This document shows positions 1 through 5,259 of a stretch of DNA of 16,788 bases, one piece after another; the stretch's first letter is position 1, and each line of letters begins with the position of its first letter. The notes under the pieces were generated by a model that had not been told where the DNA came from, ran no database searches, and worked only from the letters and a program-made list of their open reading frames with translations. This DNA comes from Candidatus Bathyarchaeota archaeon (GTDB lineage Archaea > Thermoproteota > Bathyarchaeia > TCS64). Both the position numbers and the translations under genes were made by a program. The stretch spans positions 1 through 16,788 of the forward strand of contig QMXQ01000013.1 in the NCBI GenBank assembly GCA_003662205.1, in the 5' to 3' direction.

Positions 1-201
1 CCCCTCCACCGCCGCCACCGTCGGGTTCGGATGCCCCACGCGAGGCCTCGGACCCACGCTCTTCGTCACCACACCCCCCGCGCCGCCCTCGTAGACGCGC
101 CTCAGCAGCGGCGCGGACATCCCGAGGACGCCCGCCGCGTTCATGACCGGATTCCGCAGCCTGAGGCCCGCGAGGTCCACGGCTAAGCTTAATTGGGACA
201 T
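1..201 (-). CDS. pyrD: Dihydroorotate dehydrogenase, N-terminal part (runs off window)
   Basis: Reading the minus strand from ATG at 201 gives 67 codons open to the window edge, too short a piece to be obvious but with a clear signature. After a short N-terminus come LAVDLAGLRLRNPVMNAAG (from residue 5), then a G/V-rich strand ending GGVVTKSVGPRPRVGHPNP. This is the usual start of class 1 dihydroorotate dehydrogenase: first beta strand of the FMN-binding TIM barrel and the 'TKS' strand that contacts FMN and orotate. The enzyme makes the only redox step of pyrimidine synthesis. Class 1B, which pairs with a PyrK iron-sulfur subunit, is likely from family knowledge, but no pyrK is in view. The gene diverges from nop5 across about 60 bp and has no Shine-Dalgarno; a TATA-like box about 32 bp upstream suggests a leaderless mRNA. 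A dihydropyrimidine dehydrogenase-like member of the same fold cannot be excluded from this fragment. Confidence 0.8.
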   Translation of the reverse strand, partial: MSQLSLAVDLAGLRLRNPVMNAAGVLGMSAPLLRRVYEGGAGGVVTKSVGPRPRVGHPNPTVAAVEG

Positions 202-227
202 CTTGTTTTCAACTACTCGCGTACGCC

Positions 228-237
228 TTAGATAAAC
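228..237. promoter_or_regulatory. Shared divergent TATA-like element of pyrD and nop5
   Basis: The sequence TTAGATAAAC in the 60-bp gap reads as TTTATCTAA on the minus strand. Its centre is about 29 bp before the nop5 ATG at 262 and about 32 bp before the pyrD ATG at 201. Both distances fit an archaeal TATA box driving leaderless or nearly leaderless transcripts. Neither gene has a Shine-Dalgarno motif. Assigned by spacing and composition only. Confidence 0.45.
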
Positions 238-261
238 CTTCGGAGAAACTAAAAATTGAGC

Positions 262-1434
262 ATGAAGAGGCCCCAGGTCCACCGGATCTACGTCGAAGAA
301 TCAATCCTCGGCGTCTTCGGCATCAACGAAACCAACGAGATCGTGGAGAGGACCCTGTACCCCCCGGACCCGAAGCAGATCGCCGCCGCGCTGAGCAGGC
401 AGCAGGACGGCGAGGTGACGAGGGAGGTCGAGGAGACCGTCGAGAAGCTGATCCAGAGAGGGTTCAACAGATTCGTCTTCACCAACAAGGCCCTGGCGGA
501 GGCGGTGGCGCGCCGATGGGATGTGGAGGTCGAGGTCAGCACCGTGACCGACGCCGCCAACTTCGTCCGGGAGAACCTCGAAAAGCTCGCGGCGGACCTG
601 GGGGTAGCGGAGGACGCCTCTCAGCTCCACGCGCTGAGCCACGAGGTCTCGGTGCTGATGGCGAGGAGGGCCGTAGGGAGAGCCCTCTCGGAGCGGGAGG
701 CCCTCATAAACCGGACGGTCCAGGCCATCGGCGAGCTCGACAAGACGCTGAACGCCCTCTCCAGCAAGCTGAGGGAGTGGTACGGCGTCCACTTCCCCGA
801 GCTCAACCGCCTGGTCGAGGACCACAGAACCTACGCCAAGATAGTCGGCGCCCTGGGGGATCGAGGCAGCTTCACGCCGGAGGCCCTCTCCGACGCGGGC
901 CTCCCGAGGGCGAAGGCGGAGAGGGTCGCGGAGGCCGCGCGGGGCTCCATGGGCGCGCCGCTGGGTCCGGAGGACCTCGCGCCGGTCAGGAGACTCTCGG
1001 AGCATCTCCTAGCCCTATACGGGTATCGACGCAGCCTTGAGGAGTACCTGTCCGACCTCGCGAAGGAGGTCGCCCCCAACCTCTCCGAAGTCGCCGGCCC
1101 CATGCTGGCGGCGAGACTCATCGAGAAGGCCGGGGGGCTGAGGAAGCTGTCGATGATGCCCGCGAGCACCATCCAGCTCCTCGGGGCTGAGAAGGCGATG
1201 TTCCGAGCCCTGAGGTCCGGGGCCAGGCCTCCCAAGCACGGCCTCATCTTCCAGCACCCGGTCGTCCACAACGCCCCCCGCCGGATGCGAGGCCGGGCGG
1301 CACGCAGCCTCGCCGCGAAACTGGCGATCGCCGCCAGGGCAGACGCCTTCTCGGGGAAGTCCATCGGAGCCCAGCTGAGGAGGGAGTTGGACTCCAAGAT
1401 GGAGAGGGTGAGGAGGAAAAACAGTCACAAATAA
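262..1434 (+). CDS. nop5: Nop5 (Nop56/58-like), box C/D RNP scaffold
   Basis: Archaeal Nop5 bridges fibrillarin and the L7Ae/box C/D RNA to build the complex that 2'-O-methylates rRNA and tRNA. Counting from ATG 262 (390 aa) I see an N-terminal fibrillarin-contacting domain (about 1-115), a coiled-coil region (about 120-265) containing REWYGVHFPEL (171-181), and the conserved RNA-binding Nop domain with NLSEVAGPMLAARLI (273-287), PASTIQLLGAEKAMFRALR (300-318) and KHGLIFQHP (325-333). The tail is short and basic (MERVRRKNSHK). An in-frame TTG two codons upstream at 256 is possible, but a TATA-like box centred about 29 bp before ATG 262 and lack of a Shine-Dalgarno favour a leaderless ATG. Length fits archaeal Nop5. 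Unusually, fibrillarin is not the next gene: it lies about 800 bp downstream beyond an antisense alba and a small unknown gene. Confidence 0.96.
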   Translation: MKRPQVHRIYVEESILGVFGINETNEIVERTLYPPDPKQIAAALSRQQDGEVTREVEETVEKLIQRGFNRFVFTNKALAEAVARRWDVEVEVSTVTDAANFVRENLEKLAADLGVAEDASQLHALSHEVSVLMARRAVGRALSEREALINRTVQAIGELDKTLNALSSKLREWYGVHFPELNRLVEDHRTYAKIVGALGDRGSFTPEALSDAGLPRAKAERVAEAARGSMGAPLGPEDLAPVRRLSEHLLALYGYRRSLEEYLSDLAKEVAPNLSEVAGPMLAARLIEKAGGLRKLSMMPASTIQLLGAEKAMFRALRSGARPPKHGLIFQHPVVHNAPRRMRGRAARSLAAKLAIAARADAFSGKSIGAQLRRELDSKMERVRRKNSHK

Positions 1435-1490
1435 TTCTCTAGGGTCCTCGGTGCTCTCGGATCGGCTCTAGTCCCAGGCAGACTGCGGTT

Positions 1491-1766
1491 TCAGCTTTTC
1501 TGTCGTGACAACGTTATCGCGATGGTCGAGACGTTCCTTGCGGCGTCGCCCTCGCCGAGCCTCTCGGTGCCGATGGAGATGTCGTCGACGGCGATGTCAG
1601 TCATGAAGCTCCTCTTCGTGACCTCGACGACGTCGACGGCGCTGCTGATGGCCCTGCCCCGCGCGAGGACCTTGACGCTGTCGGCCCGCTGAAGCGCTGT
1701 TACGACCGCTGTCACGTAGCTCAAGATGGGCTTCGAGCCCACGTAGATACGCTCGTCCTCAGACAT
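1491..1766 (-). CDS. alba: Alba family chromatin protein (single domain)
   Basis: Alba is a dimeric nucleic-acid-binding protein that coats archaeal DNA and also binds RNA. The 91-residue product is a full-length Alba: IYVGSKPILSYVTAVV (7-22) is the first strand and helix with the DNA-binding lysine loop, VLARGRAISSAVDVVEV (33-49) is the family signature, and VSTIAITL (79-86) the last strand. In Sulfolobus Sso10b the loop reads GKKP, whose first lysine (K16) is the acetylation site; here it is GSKP, so only the second lysine (K12 here) remains. The gene is antisense between nop5 and the genes leading to fibrillarin, converging on nop5 with 56 bp between stops. A TATA-like stretch lies about 28-39 bp upstream of ATG 1766. 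A second, longer Alba lies at 14627-15157. Confidence 0.95.
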   Translation of the reverse strand: MSEDERIYVGSKPILSYVTAVVTALQRADSVKVLARGRAISSAVDVVEVTKRSFMTDIAVDDISIGTERLGEGDAARNVSTIAITLSRQKS

Positions 1767-1793
1767 GCTTGTCCCCTTTAAACATTCGCAACC

Positions 1794-1805
1794 TATACTT
1801 AAAAT
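1794..1805 (-). promoter_or_regulatory. TATA-like box of the single-domain alba gene
   Basis: On the minus strand this reads TTTTAAGTATAG, an A/T island about 28-39 bp upstream of the ATG at 1766. It predicts a transcript with a very short leader. A GGGGA stretch just upstream of the start codon could help ribosome binding. Assigned by position and composition. Confidence 0.4.
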
Positions 1806-1880
1806 ATGCGAATCAGCCTCGGATCGACCCAGATGCTCCTGAAAAGTGTTATGGATCGCTGATACGGAACTGCATGAAAG

Positions 1881-1944
1881 ATTTACATACTAGATTACCG
1901 ACACATATCATAGGTGGATGATCGCCCGGCGGAGTGAGATGTAG
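1881..1944 (+). promoter_or_regulatory. Promoter, Shine-Dalgarno and start-stop codon pair before the Cys4 mini-gene
   Basis: ATTTACATAC at 1881-1890 is a TATA candidate with a predicted start near 1912. GGAGTGAG at 1931-1938 is a fair Shine-Dalgarno, six bases before the ATG at 1945. Between them ATG (1939-1941) is directly followed by TAG (1942-1944) and then the real ATG, so a ribosome starting one codon pair early would stop at once next to the true start. The rest of the 1767-1930 gap shows nothing else I can name. Confidence 0.35.
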
Positions 1945-2184
1945 ATGGCGACGCTCTCAGAGGTACTCCAGCAGAAGCTGAAGAGGAAGGACTGCCCCTA
2001 CCTGCAGGACTGCGGCGTCCACGTGACCAAGGATTTCTTCACTCGCGTCTGCAACACGGCAGCTTACATCAACTGCCACCACTTCGCGAAGAGGGTGGGC
2101 GAGCTGAGGACGCCCATGTCGTGGCTCCAGAAGCTCGCCGTCGACCAGGCGAAGATGATCGAGCAGAGCATAGAGGCGCAGTAG
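1945..2184 (+). CDS. Small four-cysteine protein of unknown function
   Basis: I do not recognise this 79-residue protein. It has cysteines at 17, 23, 36 and 44 in the pattern CX5C-X12-C-X7-C, the last followed by His45-His46, in a compact core starting KDCPYLQDCGVHVTKDFF. That arrangement could hold one zinc or one iron-sulfur cluster. The C-terminal third (about 59-79) looks helical and carries no cysteine. There is no signal peptide or membrane segment. The start is supported by a Shine-Dalgarno-like GGAGTGAG and by codon usage matching its neighbours. It precedes fibrillarin by 51 bp on the same strand, so the two may share a transcript, which would tie it loosely to RNA modification or ribosome assembly. 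That link is inference from position only. It could equally be a free-standing redox or zinc-knuckle protein. Confidence 0.75.
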   Translation: MATLSEVLQQKLKRKDCPYLQDCGVHVTKDFFTRVCNTAAYINCHHFAKRVGELRTPMSWLQKLAVDQAKMIEQSIEAQ

Positions 2185-2218
2185 AGCCGCCCCTACGCCC
2201 TTATTCTACGAAGAGGCG

Positions 2219-2224
2219 AGGAGG
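2219..2224 (+). promoter_or_regulatory. Strong Shine-Dalgarno of fibrillarin
   Basis: GGAGGT lies 11 bases before the fibrillarin ATG at 2236. This is a near-perfect complement to the 16S 3' end, unlike the leaderless-looking nop5, and supports fibrillarin being internal to a transcript that starts upstream of the Cys4 mini-gene. Confidence 0.6.
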
Positions 2225-2235
2225 TCACAACCCGT

Positions 2236-2919
2236 ATGGAGATCAGGGAACTCTCGCCAGGGATATTTGAGATCGCCCTGGGCGAGAAACGGGTTCTCGC
2301 CACCCTGAACCTGACGCCGGGCCGCACCGTCTACGGCGAGCAGCTCATACGCGACGGCGACAGGGAGTACCGCGCGTGGAGCCCGTACCGGAGCAAGCTG
2401 GCCGCCGCCATCCTGAAGGGCATCAGGAACGTGCCCCTCTCGCCGGGGAGCAGGGTGCTATACCTCGGCGTCGCGTCCGGGACGACATGCTCCCATGTCT
2501 CGGACATCGTCGGGCCGGAGGGGCACGTCTGGGGCGTCGACTTCGCGCACCGCCCCCTCCGCGACCTCATCGACAACCTGTCTAGGTATCGGGGGAACAT
2601 ATCGCCGATACTGGGGGACGCCCGCCGCCCCGAGTCCTACTCCGCGCTGGTGCCGCGGGTGGACCTCATCTACGCCGATGTGGCCCAGCCCGACCAAGCG
2701 CTGATCGTGGCGAAGAACGCCGAGCTCTACCTGAAGCCGACGGGCTGGGCGATGATGGCGATAAAATCCCGCAGCGTCGACGTCACCCTCCCCCCTCAGC
2801 AGGTCTACGACGAGCAGGTCGAAGGGCTGAGGACGCGCGGCTTCGAGGTCCTGGAAGTGGTGGAGCTGAAGCCCTACGAGCGGGACCACGCCATGGCGGT
2901 CGCCAGATACAGGGGCTAG
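2236..2919 (+). CDS. flpA: Fibrillarin-like rRNA/tRNA 2'-O-methyltransferase
   Basis: Catalytic subunit of the box C/D RNP: it transfers methyl from S-adenosylmethionine to ribose 2'-OH at sites chosen by the guide RNA, docked on Nop5. The 227-residue product has the short archaeal N-terminal beta domain and a Rossmann-type methyltransferase fold. Hallmarks are RAWSPYRSKLAAAI (46-59), the SAM-binding motif I YLGVASGTT (76-84) followed by HVSDIVGPEG, GDARRPE (127-133), YADVAQPDQ (146-154) with the conserved Asp148, and AIKSRSVDVT (175-184) with Lys177, consistent with the Lys/Asp catalytic set known for the family. The start is fixed by GGAGGT 11 bases upstream. Its stop TAG overlaps the opposing RNase HII stop within one CTAG. 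It is separated from nop5 by two genes, an uncommon arrangement. Confidence 0.97.
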   Translation: MEIRELSPGIFEIALGEKRVLATLNLTPGRTVYGEQLIRDGDREYRAWSPYRSKLAAAILKGIRNVPLSPGSRVLYLGVASGTTCSHVSDIVGPEGHVWGVDFAHRPLRDLIDNLSRYRGNISPILGDARRPESYSALVPRVDLIYADVAQPDQALIVAKNAELYLKPTGWAMMAIKSRSVDVTLPPQQVYDEQVEGLRTRGFEVLEVVELKPYERDHAMAVARYRG

Positions 2920-3557
2920 ACGAGGCCGCGAACCCTTTTGACCGTCGCCCATGACGCCCTGATGAAGGGGGGGCACCAGTCCCTCTCCCTGAACCACGCC
3001 TCCAGGAAGGATATGGTCCTCCTGTCGCTGCAGTAGCCGGACCCGAAGTCGCCGTGCCGCCGCCTCAGCTCCGCCACGATCCGGTCCCGCCGCACCTTGG
3101 CGAGAATGGAGGCCGCCGAGACCACGGCGTAGTTCGCGTCGGCTCGATGCTCGCAGACCATCTCCGGCCTCTCCGGCAGAACCCTCAGGATCTGCCTCGC
3201 GAACCGCTCGGGAACCACATCGGAGGGGTCGACGTAGACCCGGTCGGGCCGCAGGTCGCGGATGACCCGCGCCATCGCCATAGCCTCCAAGTAGTTGAGC
3301 TTGCGGAGCTTCTCGTTCCGCTCGACGACGCGATCGATGACCCGCGGCGGGAGGTCAAAGTAGACGCACCTGAGGGCCATCGCCTCTATCTCTTTTGCCA
3401 GGGCTTCGCGTCTCTTGGGCGACAGCCGCTTCGAGTCGCGGACGCCCATGAGGCGCAGATCGTCGACCCTGTCCTCGGCGATGAGGACGCCCGCGATGAC
3501 GAGGGGGCCGATGGCGCACCCCCTTCCTGCCTCGTCGACGCCGGCCGTCGTCCTCAT
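2916..3557 (-). CDS. rnhB: Ribonuclease HII
   Basis: Cuts the RNA strand of RNA/DNA hybrids and removes single ribonucleotides and primers during replication and repair. The 213-residue protein begins with the family signature GVDEAGRGCAIGPLV (6-20), giving catalytic Asp8 and Glu9, followed by the GVRDSKRLSP motif (38-47). Asp110 in RVYVDPSD and Asp140 in EHRADANYAVVSAASILAKV complete the DEDD set, with spacing like that of the characterised archaeal enzymes. GSGYCSDRRT (172-181) is the usual GSGYPSDP loop with Cys in place of Pro. The ATG at 3557 follows THEP1 by 35 bp, so it is probably the last gene of the GT4-THEP1-RNase HII run, though an A/T stretch in the gap could be an internal promoter. 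It converges on fibrillarin with a 4-bp stop overlap. Confidence 0.96.
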   Translation of the reverse strand: MRTTAGVDEAGRGCAIGPLVIAGVLIAEDRVDDLRLMGVRDSKRLSPKRREALAKEIEAMALRCVYFDLPPRVIDRVVERNEKLRKLNYLEAMAMARVIRDLRPDRVYVDPSDVVPERFARQILRVLPERPEMVCEHRADANYAVVSAASILAKVRRDRIVAELRRRHGDFGSGYCSDRRTISFLEAWFRERDWCPPFIRASWATVKRVRGLV

Positions 3558-3574
3558 CGTGATCCCCCGTGGAA

Positions 3575-3588
3575 ATTAATAGATTAAC
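3575..3588 (-). promoter_or_regulatory. Possible internal promoter of RNase HII
   Basis: The 35-bp gap after THEP1 is strikingly A/T-rich for this window. On the minus strand it contains GTTAATCTATTAAT, centred about 25 bp before the RNase HII ATG. It could let RNase HII be transcribed independently of the upstream glycosyltransferase. Composition and spacing only. Confidence 0.35.
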
Positions 3589-3592
3589 AGGC

Positions 3593-4126
3593 TTAAGCGT
3601 GCCGCTTCCTCAAATGGTCTTCTAGGCGCGCCGCGACGACGCGCGTGAGCCGCTCCCGGTTCTCGGGCGAGACGTGGAACAGCGTCCCCCATCCGCCGTA
3701 TGCCCCAACGTAGCTGTGGTGGAGCACGGCGACCATGGGCTTCGGCTCCCTCATCAGCCGCTCAATCCTCCGTTTGAAGGGCTCTGAGAAGAACTCCATG
3801 CGGCCGATCTCGTCTATGCAGACCACATCGCAGCTCTCCTCGGCGTAATCCAACGCGGGCAGCGCCACCGACTCGAACCCCGCCAGGTCGACGCCGTATC
3901 GCCCCACCCTGAACCTCGAGGCGACATCAACCCCCGCCAGGAGCGCCCTCCGCCCCGAGGCGAGGTCGACGACCTCGAAGCCGATCCTGCGGCCGCCTCT
4001 TCGGAGTTCGGGGGTCGCGATGCCGCCGACGGCGAACCCGAGTCCGCGGAGCCGCTCAACGCACCTGAGCATCACCGTCGACTTGCCCGAGCCCGGGGGA
4101 CCCGTCAGAAAATACTTCCCCTCCAC
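3593..4126 (-). CDS. THEP1-family nucleoside-triphosphatase
   Basis: A small P-loop NTPase of the THEP1 family, whose characterised members hydrolyse a broad set of NTPs slowly. The cellular role is unsettled. The 177-residue product has Walker A GPPGSGKST (9-17), the family stretch GGIATPELRRGG (34-45) with IGFEVVDLASG (48-58), and Walker B VVCIDEIGRMEFFS (101-114), all typical. The start is GTG at 4126, preceded by GGAGGG at good spacing; the upstream glycosyltransferase stop (TAA, 4128-4130) is only one base away, so translation is probably coupled. RNase HII follows 35 bp downstream. Length is normal for the family. The pairing with RNase HII is suggestive of nucleotide or nucleic-acid housekeeping, but nothing in the sequence proves it. 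Confidence 0.93.
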   Translation of the reverse strand: MEGKYFLTGPPGSGKSTVMLRCVERLRGLGFAVGGIATPELRRGGRRIGFEVVDLASGRRALLAGVDVASRFRVGRYGVDLAGFESVALPALDYAEESCDVVCIDEIGRMEFFSEPFKRRIERLMREPKPMVAVLHHSYVGAYGGWGTLFHVSPENRERLTRVVAARLEDHLRKRHA

Positions 4127-4127
4127 C

Positions 4128-5191
4128 TTACGCCCTCCGGCCCAGCTCGAGGCTGTCTGCCGTCTTCAGGACCTTCTCCGCCAGCTCCTCGATGTCCAGG
4201 GGCTCGAAGAGGTAGCCGTTCTCGCCGTCCTTTACGAGCTCGGGGCAGCCGTAGCCGTTGACCGCGACCGGGACGCAGCCCGTCGCCATCGCCTCCTGGA
4301 GGGCGACGGACAGCCCCTCCCGGACAGAGGTGAGGACGAAGATGTCGCAGAGCTGGTGGAACCTCGCGGCGTCCCTGATCTCGCCCATGAACCTGATGTT
4401 CTCGACGTTCAGCTTCTCCGCAAGCTCCTCCAAGAAGGGACGATGAGGGCCGTCCCCGCCAACGACGAAGAACGCGTCCATCCTCCTGTTGACTCTCGCA
4501 GCGGCCCTGATCAGATCCTCGACCCGTTTCTCCGGGACGAGGCGCCCCAGGGTGCCGACGACGAGGTGCCCCGCGGGGATTCCGAGTTCCTCTCGCAGCG
4601 CGCCTTTGTCCGACGCCGGCTTGAACTTCTCCGGGTCTATGCCGAAGTAGATGATCTCAACTCTCTCCTCGGGGGCGCCCAGCCTGAGGGTGAGGTCCCT
4701 GATGAACTTGGAGACCGCGACCACCTTGTACGCCTTCCTCAGGGCGTACCTCACGAAACCCATGTACGCAGGCTTTGCGAGGGGGAGAGTGCAGTCGCTC
4801 CCGTGACACGTGATCACCAGCGGCGTGTTCCGGGGGCTGAGGGCGGCGAGAAAGCCCATGGGGATGGCGAAGTGGGCGTGTACGACGTCTGCGGACTCTC
4901 CGATCGCGTGGAGGTAGGCGGAGCAGAGATAGGAGAGGAGCTGGGGCAGCTCCCTCGGAGAGAGGTGTTTCAGGGTCTGCTCCGGTAGGGTCTCAAGCCG
5001 CTGGGAGGGCATGAAGGGGAAGCGCTTCACTTCGATGTCGGCGAGGGAACCCGCCGTCGACCTGCTGGGGGGGCGAGGACGACTACGTTGATCCCCTTTT
5101 GCGTGAGCGTGCGGCACAGGGCGTAGATGAAGTTGCCATAGTAGTCGCCCATGTATCGGGGGAAGCTCGACGTGATCGTGAGAACCTTCAA
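4128..5191 (-). pseudogene. GT4-family glycosyltransferase, frameshifted near N-terminus
   Basis: GT-B fold glycosyltransferases of family GT4 move a sugar from a nucleotide-sugar to a lipid, glycan or small acceptor. The reading frame from TTG 5191 gives a normal N-terminus, KVLTITSSFPRYMGDYYGNF then GINVVVLAPP, but runs into a TGA soon after a seven-G run (5067-5073 on the plus strand). Adding one base there joins it to the downstream frame and yields 354 residues: TCHGSDCTL (128-136), donor-binding GRLVPEKRVEDLI (216-228), VVGGDGP (243-249), and the E-X7-E motif Glu292/Glu300 in EGLSVALQEAMATG. In the downstream frame alone the ORF could extend upstream to 5453, but that N-terminus is not protein-like. 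The C-terminus stops at SLELGRRA, roughly 30 residues short of typical GT4 proteins. Either a pseudogene or a homopolymer sequencing error plus a short tail. It heads a run with THEP1 and RNase HII. Confidence 0.8.
5067..5073 (-). other. Frameshift site: seven-G homopolymer in the glycosyltransferase gene
   Basis: GGGGGGG on the plus strand (C7 in the gene). Upstream of it the gene reads in one frame (ending VVVLAPP), downstream in another (beginning SRSTAGSLADIEVKRFPF). One additional C would fuse them seamlessly. Long homopolymers are both slippage-prone in cells and a classic sequencing-error site, so the sequence alone does not decide. Confidence 0.85.
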
Positions 5192-5217
5192 GGATGGGTC
5201 CTCTACCCTGGGGGAGG

Positions 5218-5238
5218 CTGTAGATCAATTTAATTCCA
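5218..5238. promoter_or_regulatory. Divergent promoter region between the two glycosyltransferase genes
   Basis: The 68 bp between TTG 5191 (-) and ATG 5260 (+) carries CAATTTAATTCC, whose centre is about 29 bp before ATG 5260, fitting a leaderless plus-strand transcript. On the minus strand TTGATCTACA is centred about 31 bp before TTG 5191. Both TATA assignments rest on spacing and A/T content. Confidence 0.4.
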
Positions 5239-5259
5239 TCCTCAAATGAGTTGTGCTCG

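Noticed and set aside
1767..1944. Possible box C/D guide RNA near the snoRNP protein genes
   Set aside because: CTGA occurs twice but no RTGATGA box is placed at the right distance on either strand; no paired C/D' and C'/D layout.
4020..4988. 322-codon plus-strand frame opposite THEP1 and GT4
   Set aside because: Antisense shadow with no recognisable domain; the minus-strand frames carry Walker and GT4 motifs.
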